A stretch of 64,000 bases of DNA from Jatrophihabitans sp. (GTDB lineage Bacteria; Actinomycetota; Actinomycetes; Mycobacteriales; Jatrophihabitantaceae), in the NCBI GenBank assembly GCA_036389035.1, contig DASVQQ010000010.1:62001-126000 (forward strand), in the 5' to 3' direction. Both the position numbers and the translations under genes were made by a program. Under the pieces are notes generated by a model. The model was not told the origin of the DNA and did not search any database. It saw nothing but the letters and a program-made list of their open reading frames with translations. Shown piece by piece: positions 35,171 to 42,648 of this stretch. How positions within the stretch are numbered: position 1 is the first letter of the stretch; each line of letters starts with the position of its first letter.

Positions 35171-35289
35171 GAGCCTCGTTGGACCGGGTGCGGACAGATC
35201 CTCCGCTAAGCCGCCGCAAATCCTCTCGGTTCCGAGCGGTCAGATCGTGCGGCATGAGGGCTCCTCGGGCGTCGCGGTGGTCTGGTAAA

Positions 35290-35772
35290 TCAATCGGCTG
35301 ACGCGGGACGCGGGCCGGGCTGGATGAACAGCGGCCGGTAGTGGTCTGGATCGGTGGCATTGAGGAATCGCTCCCATCCGAGTGAGACCCAGAACTCGTC
35401 GGCTTCCTCGCTGAAGGCGACGAACCTGCGGTCCGGATGCTCCGCGACGAGGGAACGGATCACGGCGGTGCCGATGCCACGGCGCTGGTGAGCGGCCGAC
35501 ACCTCGAAGAACGCGATCTCCAGACCCGACCCGCCGAGGTCAGGCACGCCCGCGTAGTGGTCGATGTGGACTTCGGGGTCGAGATTGACGCGAGCCACGT
35601 CCTCGCCGTCGAGCAGAGCCTGGACGAACCAGGGGTCGTCGTCGAGGTATGGCGGGTCGTCCCACCAGGCCGAGGTGAACTGGTCGCTCGGCTCGAACGG
35701 CACCCAGGTGTACTTGTCGTCGCCTGGGTCGCGCCGCCTGTCGACGAGGATCGGCGGTGGCAGGTCGATCAA
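35290..35772 (-). CDS. GNAT-family N-acetyltransferase
   Basis: A 160-residue acyl-CoA-dependent acetyltransferase. The pyrophosphate-binding motif A is clear as QRRGIGTAVIRSL (about residues 94-106), preceded by IAFFEVSAAH and followed by VAFSEEADEFWVSLGWERF, the usual beta5-alpha4 end. The N-terminal 75 residues include an aromatic-rich acidic stretch (WWDDPPYLDDDPWFVQALLDG). It does not resemble toxin GNATs such as AtaT/TacT in its N-terminus, and no RHH antitoxin is adjacent. It follows an unknown 146-residue gene by 15 bp, so the two form an operon framed by imperfect direct repeats. Confidence 0.85.
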   Translation of the reverse strand: MIDLPPPILVDRRRDPGDDKYTWVPFEPSDQFTSAWWDDPPYLDDDPWFVQALLDGEDVARVNLDPEVHIDHYAGVPDLGGSGLEIAFFEVSAAHQRRGIGTAVIRSLVAEHPDRRFVAFSEEADEFWVSLGWERFLNATDPDHYRPLFIQPGPRPASAD

Positions 35773-35787
35773 TTTCGTTGCTCCAGA

Positions 35788-36228
35788 TCAGGAGTCGGTG
35801 CGCGGGTACCCGTCGTTCTCGTCCCGCAGATCGCGAAGCATGGCCCTCTGCCTTCGTATCTCGGCGAGGTAGCGATCATCCACCGCCGTCTCGCGATCCT
35901 GGAGCCATCGACGGAAGGCGTCCTCGGTCGAGATGACGTGGGCCTCATCGGCGAAGTAGTCGAACACCCGATAACCCTCCATCTCGCCGTGGACGATCAG
36001 CACCGCTCCTCCGCCAGGATCGCCGAAGCACCATGCGGCGTCCAGACCCTCATCGGAGTTGAAGATCGCGAACCGCCAGCCCTTCCGGCCTTCGAGAACC
36101 GCGCCGAGGTACTTCCAGTGCTCTGTGGTGTCGCTGCCCGCCTCGGAGAAGCCTTCGGAAATGGACAGGTAGTCACTATCGACGTGCACGGTCACATCGG
36201 GGACGGGACGGCGCGGAGGTCGTGTCAT
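35788..36228 (-). CDS. hypothetical protein upstream of the GNAT gene
   Basis: I do not recognise this 146-residue family. It is acidic and aromatic-rich with alternating strands (VTVHVDSDYLSISEGF, then WRFAIFNSDEGLDAAW, then AVLIVHGEMEGYRVFDYF) and a charged C-terminal helix (YLAEIRRQRAMLRDLRDE). The strand pattern recalls small immunity-type or regulatory proteins, but no signature can be named. The ATG at 36228 was chosen because the coding signal starts there; the frame stays open to 36495 only through sequence overlapping the AbrB-like gene. It leads a two-gene operon with the acetyltransferase. Confidence 0.65.
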   Translation of the reverse strand: MTRPPRRPVPDVTVHVDSDYLSISEGFSEAGSDTTEHWKYLGAVLEGRKGWRFAIFNSDEGLDAAWCFGDPGGGAVLIVHGEMEGYRVFDYFADEAHVISTEDAFRRWLQDRETAVDDRYLAEIRRQRAMLRDLRDENDGYPRTDS

Positions 36229-36294
36229 CGAGATGATCCGATCGGTTGACGTCGGCTGCAGATCACAATTCGTTCGAGCGTCCTGTTCACCTAC

Positions 36295-36329
36295 GGGGTG
36301 TTCGGGAAGCTGGAGCACCCGTAATCGCT
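36295..36329 (+). repeat. imperfect direct repeat, right copy
   Basis: This 35-bp partner of the repeat at 35134-35170 also starts GGGGTGTTCG and ends ATCGCT. It lies in the 169-bp space between the AbrB-like gene and the GNAT operon, about 65 bp upstream of the operon's first start codon. Confidence 0.65.
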
Positions 36330-36397
36330 CGGTCAGATGATCGCACCGAATGACGCATACTTCATTGTGGATCAGAAATCGTCGTTCAAAATCCGAG

Positions 36398-36646
36398 CTA
36401 GCCGCCGCCGTCGGTTTGGAGAGATGTTCTGGGGTTGGGCTCGGGCGAAAGCTCCTGGCTGCGCCCGTGCTCGTAGCGGCGCTCGACGACCTCATCCGGG
36501 ATCAGAAGCAGCACTCCAGGGTCGTCGTCGCTGCGTCGCCAATGAAATTGATCGCCTGCCTGGACACGCATCTCGCGCGCCAACTTGGCGGGCAACTTGA
36601 TTTGCATCTGAGAGCTGACCCCGTACGGACCATGCATCGATGCCAT
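36398..36646 (-). CDS. AbrB/MazE-like swapped-hairpin DNA-binding protein
   Basis: An 82-residue protein whose first 55 residues fit the AbrB/MazE/SpoVT fold: QMQIKLPAKLAREMRVQAGD followed by FHWRRSDDDPGVLLLIPDEVVERRY. The remaining ~27 residues are a polar tail, the part that in MazE-like antitoxins wraps a toxin. Such proteins are transition-state regulators or antitoxins. No MazF/PIN/Doc-type toxin follows: the next gene on the strand is the unknown 146-residue protein 170 bp away. An actinobacterial promoter ends seven bases before the ATG, so the message is probably leaderless and translation starts at its first codon. The tail and spacing leave antitoxin or stand-alone regulator both open. 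Confidence 0.7.
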   Translation of the reverse strand: MASMHGPYGVSSQMQIKLPAKLAREMRVQAGDQFHWRRSDDDPGVLLLIPDEVVERRYEHGRSQELSPEPNPRTSLQTDGGG

Positions 36647-36652
36647 GTGGGG

Positions 36653-36681
36653 ACTGTAGATCTCATTTATTTGGTTTACAA
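36653..36681 (-). promoter_or_regulatory. predicted leaderless promoter of the AbrB-like gene
   Basis: On the minus strand TTGTAA (36676-36681) and TACAGT (36653-36658) are separated by exactly 17 bases and match -35 and -10 consensus well. The -10 ends seven bases above the A of the ATG at 36646, so transcription should begin at or next to the start codon. Confidence 0.6.
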
Positions 36682-36732
36682 CACGCCGAGAGCGGTGCGC
36701 CGAACGGTCGGCAGATCGGGCTAGATTTGTAG

Positions 36733-36805
36733 CAAGTGCTGACCCGGGTCCTTTTGACCCGGTTAGGCACTTTCCGCCCCCTGGCTTCGGCCAGGGGGCC
36801 TCTCT
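36733..36805 (+). ncRNA. candidate structured small RNA beside DUF3800 gene
   Basis: Two strong adjacent hairpins. The first (36734-36772) has a 6-bp outer stem AAGTGC/GCACTT, a symmetric 4x4 internal loop (TGAC/TTAG), a 7-bp inner stem CCGGGTC/GACCCGG and a CTTTT loop. The second (36776-36799) is a perfect 10-bp stem GCCCCCTGGC closed by a TTCG tetraloop, a terminator-like shape. TAGATT at 36722-36727 is placed to start transcription at about 36733, exactly at the first hairpin. On the plus strand the RNA would run into the end of the DUF3800 gene; on the minus strand the second hairpin would end that gene. Structured motifs named after DUF3800 have been reported near such genes (recalled from memory). 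Confidence 0.55.
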
Positions 36806-37562
36806 ACCTCAGAACGATTCCTGGGGCAGCACGCGGACGGAGTCCGGATACGGCTGTGTGGGTTGCAGGGCCGATCTCGTGCCACATGGTTTGTGGGCAA
36901 ACTCGGCTGATCCCGGCTCCTGGTGCGATGACAGATCGGAAGGCGGCATAGGCGACGAGATCAGCCGCCTGAATCAGGTAGCTGTGATCGGATCGTCTAG
37001 CGACCGGATCGTCAATTAGAAGTGCGGCTGCCCCTCGGATCGCCCCAGGGCCGTAAGCGCTCCCGGCAGTGAGGTAGCGCCGCGCGCGTCGCACCCACTT
37101 GCGCACAGCATCATTTTCCCCTTCGTCATGCACGAGCATGAAAGTCGCTCGCTCCTTCGTGCTCGTCCGTTCGAGCCGTTGCAACAAGCCTTCCCAGGCA
37201 AGGTCGAAGTACCCGGCGGGCGTGTGAGAGTCGGCTCGCTTATCGACCACGATCGCGAACGCTCGGGCGGGGAGTTGCTCCAGGATGCGTAGGTGAGAGC
37301 GGTAGATCATCTGGCGCGCTCCTGGTCCGAGTGCCAGGCTGCGCAGTGCTCCCGAGTTGCGAAGCAGGTAATTCGCCTTGAGTTCCGCTCGCATTGGTAG
37401 CCCGTAGGTTTCACGGATACGACGGCGATAAGCCAACAGTTCGTCGAATGCGGTCGGCCAGAGGTCCGCGTCGATGAGCACGCAACCGAGCGTGTAAGTC
37501 AGAGACCCGCCCACACTCACAGATCCGGTGTTCCCGGACTCGTCGACGTATGCGAGCAGCAC
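36804..37562 (-). CDS. DUF3800 domain protein
   Basis: A 252-residue protein of the DUF3800 family, of unproven function but with conserved acidic residues that recall RNase H-like nucleases. Visible conserved points: the N-terminal AYVDESGNTGS with Asp-Glu-Ser (about residues 4-14), AELKANYLLRN, the strand FAIVVDKRADSH, HDEGEN in the middle, and the C-terminal SYLIQAADLVAYAAFR with the Gln-x-x-Asp pair. DUF3800 genes are frequent on mobile elements. No partner gene overlaps it. It points towards, and ends next to, the paired hairpins at 36733-36805. Upstream lies the frameshifted mobile-element remnant and tRNA-Leu. Confidence 0.8.
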   Translation of the reverse strand: MLLAYVDESGNTGSVSVGGSLTYTLGCVLIDADLWPTAFDELLAYRRRIRETYGLPMRAELKANYLLRNSGALRSLALGPGARQMIYRSHLRILEQLPARAFAIVVDKRADSHTPAGYFDLAWEGLLQRLERTSTKERATFMLVHDEGENDAVRKWVRRARRYLTAGSAYGPGAIRGAAALLIDDPVARRSDHSYLIQAADLVAYAAFRSVIAPGAGISRVCPQTMWHEIGPATHTAVSGLRPRAAPGIVLR

Positions 37563-37780
37563 CCGATAATGTTGCCCTTACCCATCGTGCTGACGGGGTT
37601 CATCCCTCGGCGCGTCGCGTTCGACATCGACGAGTGCGGACCCCTCCGACCTGGTGATGGCCGTTCCTTCTCATCCTCCAGGCTTGGTGTATCCGCTGAC
37701 GACTCGCTACAACACATTGCCAAAAGTCAGGCTGACGGGAGCTGAAGACCTTCGCTATCTCGCGGCGCAGCCCTGCCAGC

Positions 37781-38080
37781 GTGCCGTCGACCATCGTCCA
37801 GAACCCGCCCGAGCACCCCGGCAAGATCTGCACCAACAAGACATCGGTGTCGTTCCCGCCGTCGGCCGGGGCCAAGTACCGGCAAGAACTCCAGTACGGC
37901 AGCGATGAAGGCGGCCTACTCGACGCCTCGCAACACCGTCGAGGGCCTTAACGGCATGGTGAAGGATGGCGGCTACGAGGCCCTTGACGATCCGTCCCGC
38001 AGACGCGCTCGTGGCTACACGGCGCGGGTACCTGCTCTCGGCGTTTCTCGTCGCCTCAGCTAACATCCGCAAGAACGAAA
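37781..38080 (+). pseudogene. frameshifted C-terminal remnant of a mobile-element (transposase-like) gene
   Basis: Three reading frames together give the end of a family common on actinobacterial mobile elements. Frame one reads NPPEHPGKICTNKTSVSFPP then AGAKYRQELQYGS. After a frameshift near 37905, frame two reads STPRNTVEGLNGMVKDGG then YEALDDPSRRRARGYTA. After another near 38025, frame three reads YLLSAFLVASANIRKN. No 5' part survives upstream. At least two frameshifts and the missing N-terminus mean no functional product. It lies against the terminator of tRNA-Leu, a typical insertion point. The family is recognised from wording, and its exact IS or integrative-element type is not assigned. 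Confidence 0.6.
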
Positions 38081-38110
38081 GACCCCGAACCCCCGTGAGG
38101 GTTCAGGGTC
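38081..38110 (-). terminator. terminator of the tRNA-Leu gene
   Basis: Read on the minus strand, GACCCTGAACCC pairs with GGGTTCGGGGTC (one G-T wobble) around a TCACGG loop and is followed by TTTCGTT. It lies 25 bp beyond the tRNA 3' end. Confidence 0.75.
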
Positions 38111-38134
38111 GTTCCGATCTCTTGAGAGATCACA

Positions 38135-38220
38135 TGGTGGGCAAGGGGGGAGTTGAACCCCCACGTCCTTACGGACACACGGACCTGAACCGTGCGCGTC
38201 TGCCATTCCGCCACTTGCCC
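38135..38220 (-). tRNA. tRNA-Leu (anticodon CAG)
   Basis: A complete class II tRNA with its long variable arm: the acceptor GGGCAAG pairs with CTTGCCC, the anticodon loop reads GGTTCAGGTCC with CAG in place, the variable arm is GTGTCCGTAAGGACG, and the T arm is GGGGGTTCAACTCCCCC. The gene ends with an encoded CCA (38135-38137). It reads CUG leucine codons, abundant in this genome. A mobile-element remnant lies just downstream of its terminator. Confidence 0.95.
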
Positions 38221-38399
38221 GAGGCGCCTGAAAAGACGGCCTAGATTAGCACGACGACTTGGACGTACCTGCGGGCCCCGGACCCCCTCGCAGATACCAT
38301 CAACGGCGTACCCGGGCTCAGCCAGGCCATCGGCACAGGTCCGGGGAGCATCATGCCGGCAACCGGCCCGTTGACCAGCGAGGAGAGGAGGACGCGACG

Positions 38400-39323
38400 A
38401 TGAGTCTCGCCCAGCGTTTCGAACGACGGCTCGAGGGCATGGTCGGCGCGGCCTTCGCCCGGGTGTTCAAGGGTCAGGTCGAACCGGTCGAAATCGGAAA
38501 CGCCCTGCAGCGTGAGGCCATGGACAAGAAGGCGGTGATGGGCAACGGCCAGGTGCTGGTGCCCAACCGCTACCGGGTCACCCTCGGCTCCTCCGACTAC
38601 GAACGGCTCTCGCCCTGGGAGGTCCAGCTCACCCGGTCCCTGGCCGAGCTGATCCAGGAGTACCTCGACGACAACCGTCTGGCCACCATCGGCGACATCG
38701 AGGTCTACCTGGCCCACGACCCGGCCCTGCACACCGGCGTCTTCGGGGTCGCCTCCCGGATGGAGCCGCAGGCCCCGCCGCGCCGCCGGCCGATGGACTC
38801 GATGTCGATGCCGGTGGTCGCCGGCCGGCCCGATGAGTACCTGCAGCCTTACGGCTCACCACCCCAGGGCCCACCCGCCCAGGCCCCCGTCCCGGGTCAG
38901 GGCTCTCAGCAGGCCGCGGTCGCCGCCGCCCCGCCGGCCCCGGCGCCGCCCAGGCAGGACGAGCCACCGCCCACCCAGTTCTCACCCGCCGCCCAGCCTC
39001 AGTCGCACTACGCCCAGCCGCCGCGCCGGCCGGCCTACCAGGCGCGGCTGGCGGTGGACGGCACGCCGCGGGTGGTGCACCTCAGCCCGGGCAGCAACAT
39101 CATCGGCCGCGGCACCGACGCCGACCTGCAGCTGCTGGACCAGGGCGTCTCACGCCGGCACGCCGACATCCACATCGCCGACGGCCAGGCCACCGTCTAT
39201 GACCTCGGCTCCACCAACGGCACCTCGGTCAACGGCCACAGCGTGCGCAGCCAGCAGTTGCGCCACGGCGACGTGATCCGGGTGGGGCACACCCGGCTGG
39301 TGTTCCACGAGGACAGCTCTTGA
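38400..39323 (+). CDS. fhaA: FhaA, DUF3662 and FHA domain protein
   Basis: First gene of the growth/division signalling operon. 307 residues in three parts: an N-terminal DUF3662 domain (QRFERRLEGMVGAAFARVFK to about residue 115), a Pro/Gln-rich flexible linker (about 125-215), and a C-terminal FHA domain with the phosphothreonine-binding motifs GRGTDADLQL, SRRHADIHI and LGSTNGTSVNG. In mycobacteria FhaA binds phosphorylated MviN and affects peptidoglycan synthesis. ATG 38400 has GAGGAG nine bases upstream. Its stop overlaps a TTG start of fhaB. It begins 180 bp after tRNA-Leu on the opposite strand, so the operon promoter lies in that gap. Confidence 0.93.
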   Translation: MSLAQRFERRLEGMVGAAFARVFKGQVEPVEIGNALQREAMDKKAVMGNGQVLVPNRYRVTLGSSDYERLSPWEVQLTRSLAELIQEYLDDNRLATIGDIEVYLAHDPALHTGVFGVASRMEPQAPPRRRPMDSMSMPVVAGRPDEYLQPYGSPPQGPPAQAPVPGQGSQQAAVAAAPPAPAPPRQDEPPPTQFSPAAQPQSHYAQPPRRPAYQARLAVDGTPRVVHLSPGSNIIGRGTDADLQLLDQGVSRRHADIHIADGQATVYDLGSTNGTSVNGHSVRSQQLRHGDVIRVGHTRLVFHEDSS

Positions 39324-39796
39324 CCTCGCCACTGGCGATCCAACTGATGCGCTTTGCCTTTCTGGCACTGCTCTGGCTCTTCCTGTTCGGCATGATCCGG
39401 GTGATCCGGCTTGAGCTGCGCACCGCCGGCGCCCCCCGGGTGCCGGTGCCCGCCAAGCCCAAGTCCAAGAAGGCCCGGGCCGCCGCCGAGAGCCGTCCCG
39501 GCCGGGGCGCGCTGTCGCAGTTGATCGTCACCGAGGGCAGCCTGGCCGGCACCCGGGTCGCGCTGACCGGCAAGCCGATCCTGATCGGCCGGGCCAATGA
39601 CTCCACCCTGGTGCTGACCGACGACTACGCCTCCACCAGGCACGCCCGGATCAGCGAGAACAACGGCGTCTGGTACCTCGAGGACCTCGGCTCCACCAAC
39701 GGCACCTACGTCGGCCAGAGCAAGGTCACCGGCCCGCTGCCGCTGGAGGCCGGCGTGGTGATCCGGATCGGCAAGACCGCCATGGAGCTCCGATGA
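39320..39796 (+). CDS. fhaB: FhaB, membrane-anchored FHA domain protein
   Basis: A 158-residue protein with one N-terminal transmembrane helix (MRFAFLALLWLFLFGMIRVI, about residues 10-29), a basic linker (PAKPKSKKARAAAES) and a C-terminal FHA domain (GRANDSTLVLTDDYAS, TRHARIS, LGSTNGTYVG). This is the FhaB/FipA component that links kinase signalling to the divisome in mycobacteria. Translation probably starts at TTG 39320, which overlaps the fhaA stop as TTGA; no ATG or GTG fits the required N-terminus. The pstP start follows 25 bp after its stop. Confidence 0.92.
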   Translation: MTSPLAIQLMRFAFLALLWLFLFGMIRVIRLELRTAGAPRVPVPAKPKSKKARAAAESRPGRGALSQLIVTEGSLAGTRVALTGKPILIGRANDSTLVLTDDYASTRHARISENNGVWYLEDLGSTNGTYVGQSKVTGPLPLEAGVVIRIGKTAMELR

Positions 39797-39821
39797 ACGC
39801 CGTGACCGGGGCGATCCGCGC

Positions 39822-41213
39822 ATGGCGCTGACCCTGAAGTACGCGGTGCGCTCGGACCGCGGCCTGGTCCGCGGCAACAACGAGGACTCGGTCTACGCCG
39901 GGCCTCGGCTGCTGGCGATCGCTGACGGGATGGGTGGCCACGCGGCCGGCGAGATCGCTTCCAAGATCGTCATCGGCACCGTCGAGAGCCTGGACGAGGA
40001 CCGGCCGATCGCCGACCTGATCGGCTCGCTGCGCGACACGGTGGCCGACGCGACGGCGGCGCTGGCTCACGCGGTCAAGGAGAACCCGGCCTTGGAGGGG
40101 ATGGGCACCACCCTCACCGCGATCCGGTTCGCCGGCAGCCGGATCGCGCTGGTGCACGTCGGGGACTCCCGCGCCTACCTGCTGCGCGGCGGCCAGCTCA
40201 GCCAGATAACCCACGACGACACCTTCGTCCAGTCCCTGGTCGACTCGGGCAAGCTCACCGCCGACGAGGCCTCCCACCACCCGCGCAAGTCGGTGATCCT
40301 GCGGGCCCTCAACGGGACCGACGTCGATCCCGACATCTCCATCCGCGAGGCCCGCAAGGGCGATCGGTACCTGCTCTGCAGTGACGGCCTGAGCGACGTC
40401 GTCACCGCGACCACCCTGTTGGAGGCGCTGGCCTCCGGTACCCCGCAGGACTGCGCGGACCGGCTGATCGAGCTGGCGCTGCGCGGCGGCGGCCCCGACA
40501 ACGTCACCTGCATCGTGGCCGACGTGGTGGATCTGGCCGAGGGCGATGACATGCCGATCGTGGGCGGGGCGGTGACCGACCGGGCTGACACGACGGATTC
40601 CGGCTCGAACTCCGCGGCCGTCCGGGCAGCGCGGATGTCGAGCCCGGAACGCCTCGACCCGCCGGTGGCGCCCCGGCGGGGCAAGAAGCGCTGGCTGGCC
40701 GGCGGCCTGGCCGCGCTGCTGTTGGTGGCCGCGGCGGTCGCCGGCTACCTGTGGACCCAGAAGCAGTACTTCGTCGGCCGGGACGGTGACGAGGTCGCCG
40801 TGTTCCGGGGGGTCAACGCGGATTTCGGGCCGATCACCCTGTACTCGGTGATCCAGGACAGCGACCTGCGGGTGGCTGACCTGACCCAGTCGGCCAGCGG
40901 ACAGGTGCTCAACGGCATCACCGCCAACAGCCGCTCGGACGCCGACGCGATCCTCAAGCGGCTGGCCGCCGAACTCAAACCGCCCTGCCCGGTCGCCGGC
41001 GCATCGCCCTCACCCACCGCCTCGGCGCCCCTCACCGCGACCCCGAGCCGGACGGCGACGGCGACCCGACCGGCGAGCCGGCCCGCGACCACCGCCGCCC
41101 CGACCACCGCCGCCCGGACCACTGCTATCCGGACCACCGCGCCGCCCAGCAGCACCGCCGCCACGGCCGCCTCGCCCTCGGACACCCCGGTCCAGGGGGT
41201 GGACTGCCGATGA
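39822..41213 (+). CDS. pstP: PstP, PP2C-type Ser/Thr phosphatase
   Basis: The phosphatase that reverses PknB-type phosphorylation. The first ~240 residues are a PP2C domain with metal-binding aspartates in IADGMGGHAAGE, LVHVGDSRAYLL, LLCSDGLSDVV and GGPDNVTCIV. A juxtamembrane linker and one transmembrane helix (about 292-312, WLAGGLAALLLVAAAVAGYL) follow. The extracellular part (~140 residues) ends in a Thr/Ala/Pro/Ser-rich tail. The 463-residue length is close to mycobacterial PstP. It lies between fhaB and rodA in the same operon as its partner kinase pknB. Confidence 0.95.
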   Translation: MALTLKYAVRSDRGLVRGNNEDSVYAGPRLLAIADGMGGHAAGEIASKIVIGTVESLDEDRPIADLIGSLRDTVADATAALAHAVKENPALEGMGTTLTAIRFAGSRIALVHVGDSRAYLLRGGQLSQITHDDTFVQSLVDSGKLTADEASHHPRKSVILRALNGTDVDPDISIREARKGDRYLLCSDGLSDVVTATTLLEALASGTPQDCADRLIELALRGGGPDNVTCIVADVVDLAEGDDMPIVGGAVTDRADTTDSGSNSAAVRAARMSSPERLDPPVAPRRGKKRWLAGGLAALLLVAAAVAGYLWTQKQYFVGRDGDEVAVFRGVNADFGPITLYSVIQDSDLRVADLTQSASGQVLNGITANSRSDADAILKRLAAELKPPCPVAGASPSPTASAPLTATPSRTATATRPASRPATTAAPTTAARTTAIRTTAPPSSTAATAASPSDTPVQGVDCR

Positions 41214-41244
41214 GCGAGCATCGCGCGAACAGCGAGGCCTGCCC

Positions 41245-42648
41245 GTGAGCCGGCCCTACCGGTACGCGACCCGGCGCGGCACCGAGCTGATCTTCGTGTT
41301 CGCCGCGGCGCTGATCGTCGCCTGCGCCGAGGCGTTCGTCGAGATCACCCGCAACAACCAGCTGTCCGGCCACGTGGCGACCTACCCGCTGGTGGTGCTG
41401 GCGGTCGGGCTGGCCTGCCACCTCGCGATCCGCAAGACCGCCCGCTACGCCGACCCGTTGCTGCTGCCGTGCGCCGTCCTGCTGGTCGGTCTCGGGCTGG
41501 TGATGATCCACCGGCTGGATCTGGGCCTGGCCCAGCAGGCCGCCGAGAACGACGCCACCTACACCGGGGTCGCCGCGGCCAGCCAGGTGGTCTGGGCGTT
41601 CGTAGGCCTGGCTGTCTTTCTGGTGGTGCTGCTGGGGATCCGCGACCACCGGGCGCTGAGGCGCTATGCCTACACCCTGGCGCTGGTCGGGCTGTTCCTG
41701 CTGGCACTGCCGGCGGTGCTGCCCGCCCAGTACAGCGAGGTGAACGGCGCCCGGATCTGGATCCGGGTGGCCGGCTTCTCCATCCAGCCCGGTGAGATCT
41801 CCAAGATCGCCCTGACGATCTTCGCCGCGTCCTACCTGGTCGACAAGCGCGACGTGCTGTCACTGGCCGGCCGCCGGTTGCTGGCCATCGACCTCCCGCG
41901 CGGCCGGGACCTCGGGCCGGTGCTGGTCGCGTGGCTGATCAGCATCGGGGTGCTGGTGCGCAACCGTGACCTGGGCACCTCGCTGATGTTCTTCGGGCTG
42001 TTCGTGGTGCTGCTCTACATCGCCACCGAGCGGGTCAGCTGGGTGATCATCGGCGTCCTGCTGTTCGCCAGCGGCTGCTACGTGTCCTACCAGCTCTTCG
42101 GCACCGTCAAGGAGCGGGTCAGCGTCTGGCTGCACGTCTTCGACTACCAGCAGGACGAGGGCTACCAGATGAGCCAGTCGCTGTTCGGCCTGGGCACCGG
42201 CGGGCTGTTCGGGGCCGGCCTGGGTGGCGGCCGTCCTGAGCTGGTCCCGGTCGCCAAGTCCGACTTCATCCTGGCCGCCTTCGGCGAGGAGACCGGCCTG
42301 TTCGGCCTGGTCGCCATCCTGGCGCTCTATCTGGTCCTGATTTCGCGTGGCTTCGCCACCGCGCTGGCGGTCCGGGACTCGTTCGGCAAGCTGCTGGTCA
42401 CCGGCCTGTCGTTCTCCTTCGGCCTGCAACTGTTCGTGGTGGCCGGCGGCATCTCGCGGCTGCTGCCGGTGACCGGCCTGACCACCCCGTTCCTGTCCTA
42501 CGGCGGCTCGTCGCTGGTGGCGAACTTCGGGCTGCTGGCGCTGCTGCTGCGGGTGTCGGACGCGGCCCGCCGGCCGCCCACCACGCCACCCTCGGCGGTC
42601 ACCACCGAGAGCGGCCCGGTGCCGATCACGGCAGGGGACAACTCGTGA
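41245..42648 (+). CDS. rodA: RodA/FtsW-family peptidoglycan glycosyltransferase
   Basis: A SEDS-family polytopic membrane protein, 467 residues with about ten transmembrane helices, which polymerises lipid II into glycan strands with its partner transpeptidase. The conserved SEDS loop is visible as NGARIWIRVAGFSIQPGEISKIAL, and the C-terminal region as LGLGGGRPELVPVAKSDFILAAFGEETG and TTPFLSYGGSS. GTG 41245 is the start. Its stop overlaps the GTG of pbpA (GTGA), which couples the glycosyltransferase to its cognate transpeptidase. It is probably RodA-type given the operon position. Confidence 0.93.
   Translation: MSRPYRYATRRGTELIFVFAAALIVACAEAFVEITRNNQLSGHVATYPLVVLAVGLACHLAIRKTARYADPLLLPCAVLLVGLGLVMIHRLDLGLAQQAAENDATYTGVAAASQVVWAFVGLAVFLVVLLGIRDHRALRRYAYTLALVGLFLLALPAVLPAQYSEVNGARIWIRVAGFSIQPGEISKIALTIFAASYLVDKRDVLSLAGRRLLAIDLPRGRDLGPVLVAWLISIGVLVRNRDLGTSLMFFGLFVVLLYIATERVSWVIIGVLLFASGCYVSYQLFGTVKERVSVWLHVFDYQQDEGYQMSQSLFGLGTGGLFGAGLGGGRPELVPVAKSDFILAAFGEETGLFGLVAILALYLVLISRGFATALAVRDSFGKLLVTGLSFSFGLQLFVVAGGISRLLPVTGLTTPFLSYGGSSLVANFGLLALLLRVSDAARRPPTTPPSAVTTESGPVPITAGDNS

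Noticed and set aside
35290..36646. GNAT gene plus AbrB-like gene as a classical GNAT toxin-antitoxin pair
   Set aside because: Known GNAT toxins pair with RHH antitoxins directly upstream; here an unknown gene and 170 bp separate the two, and the GNAT N-terminus is not toxin-like.
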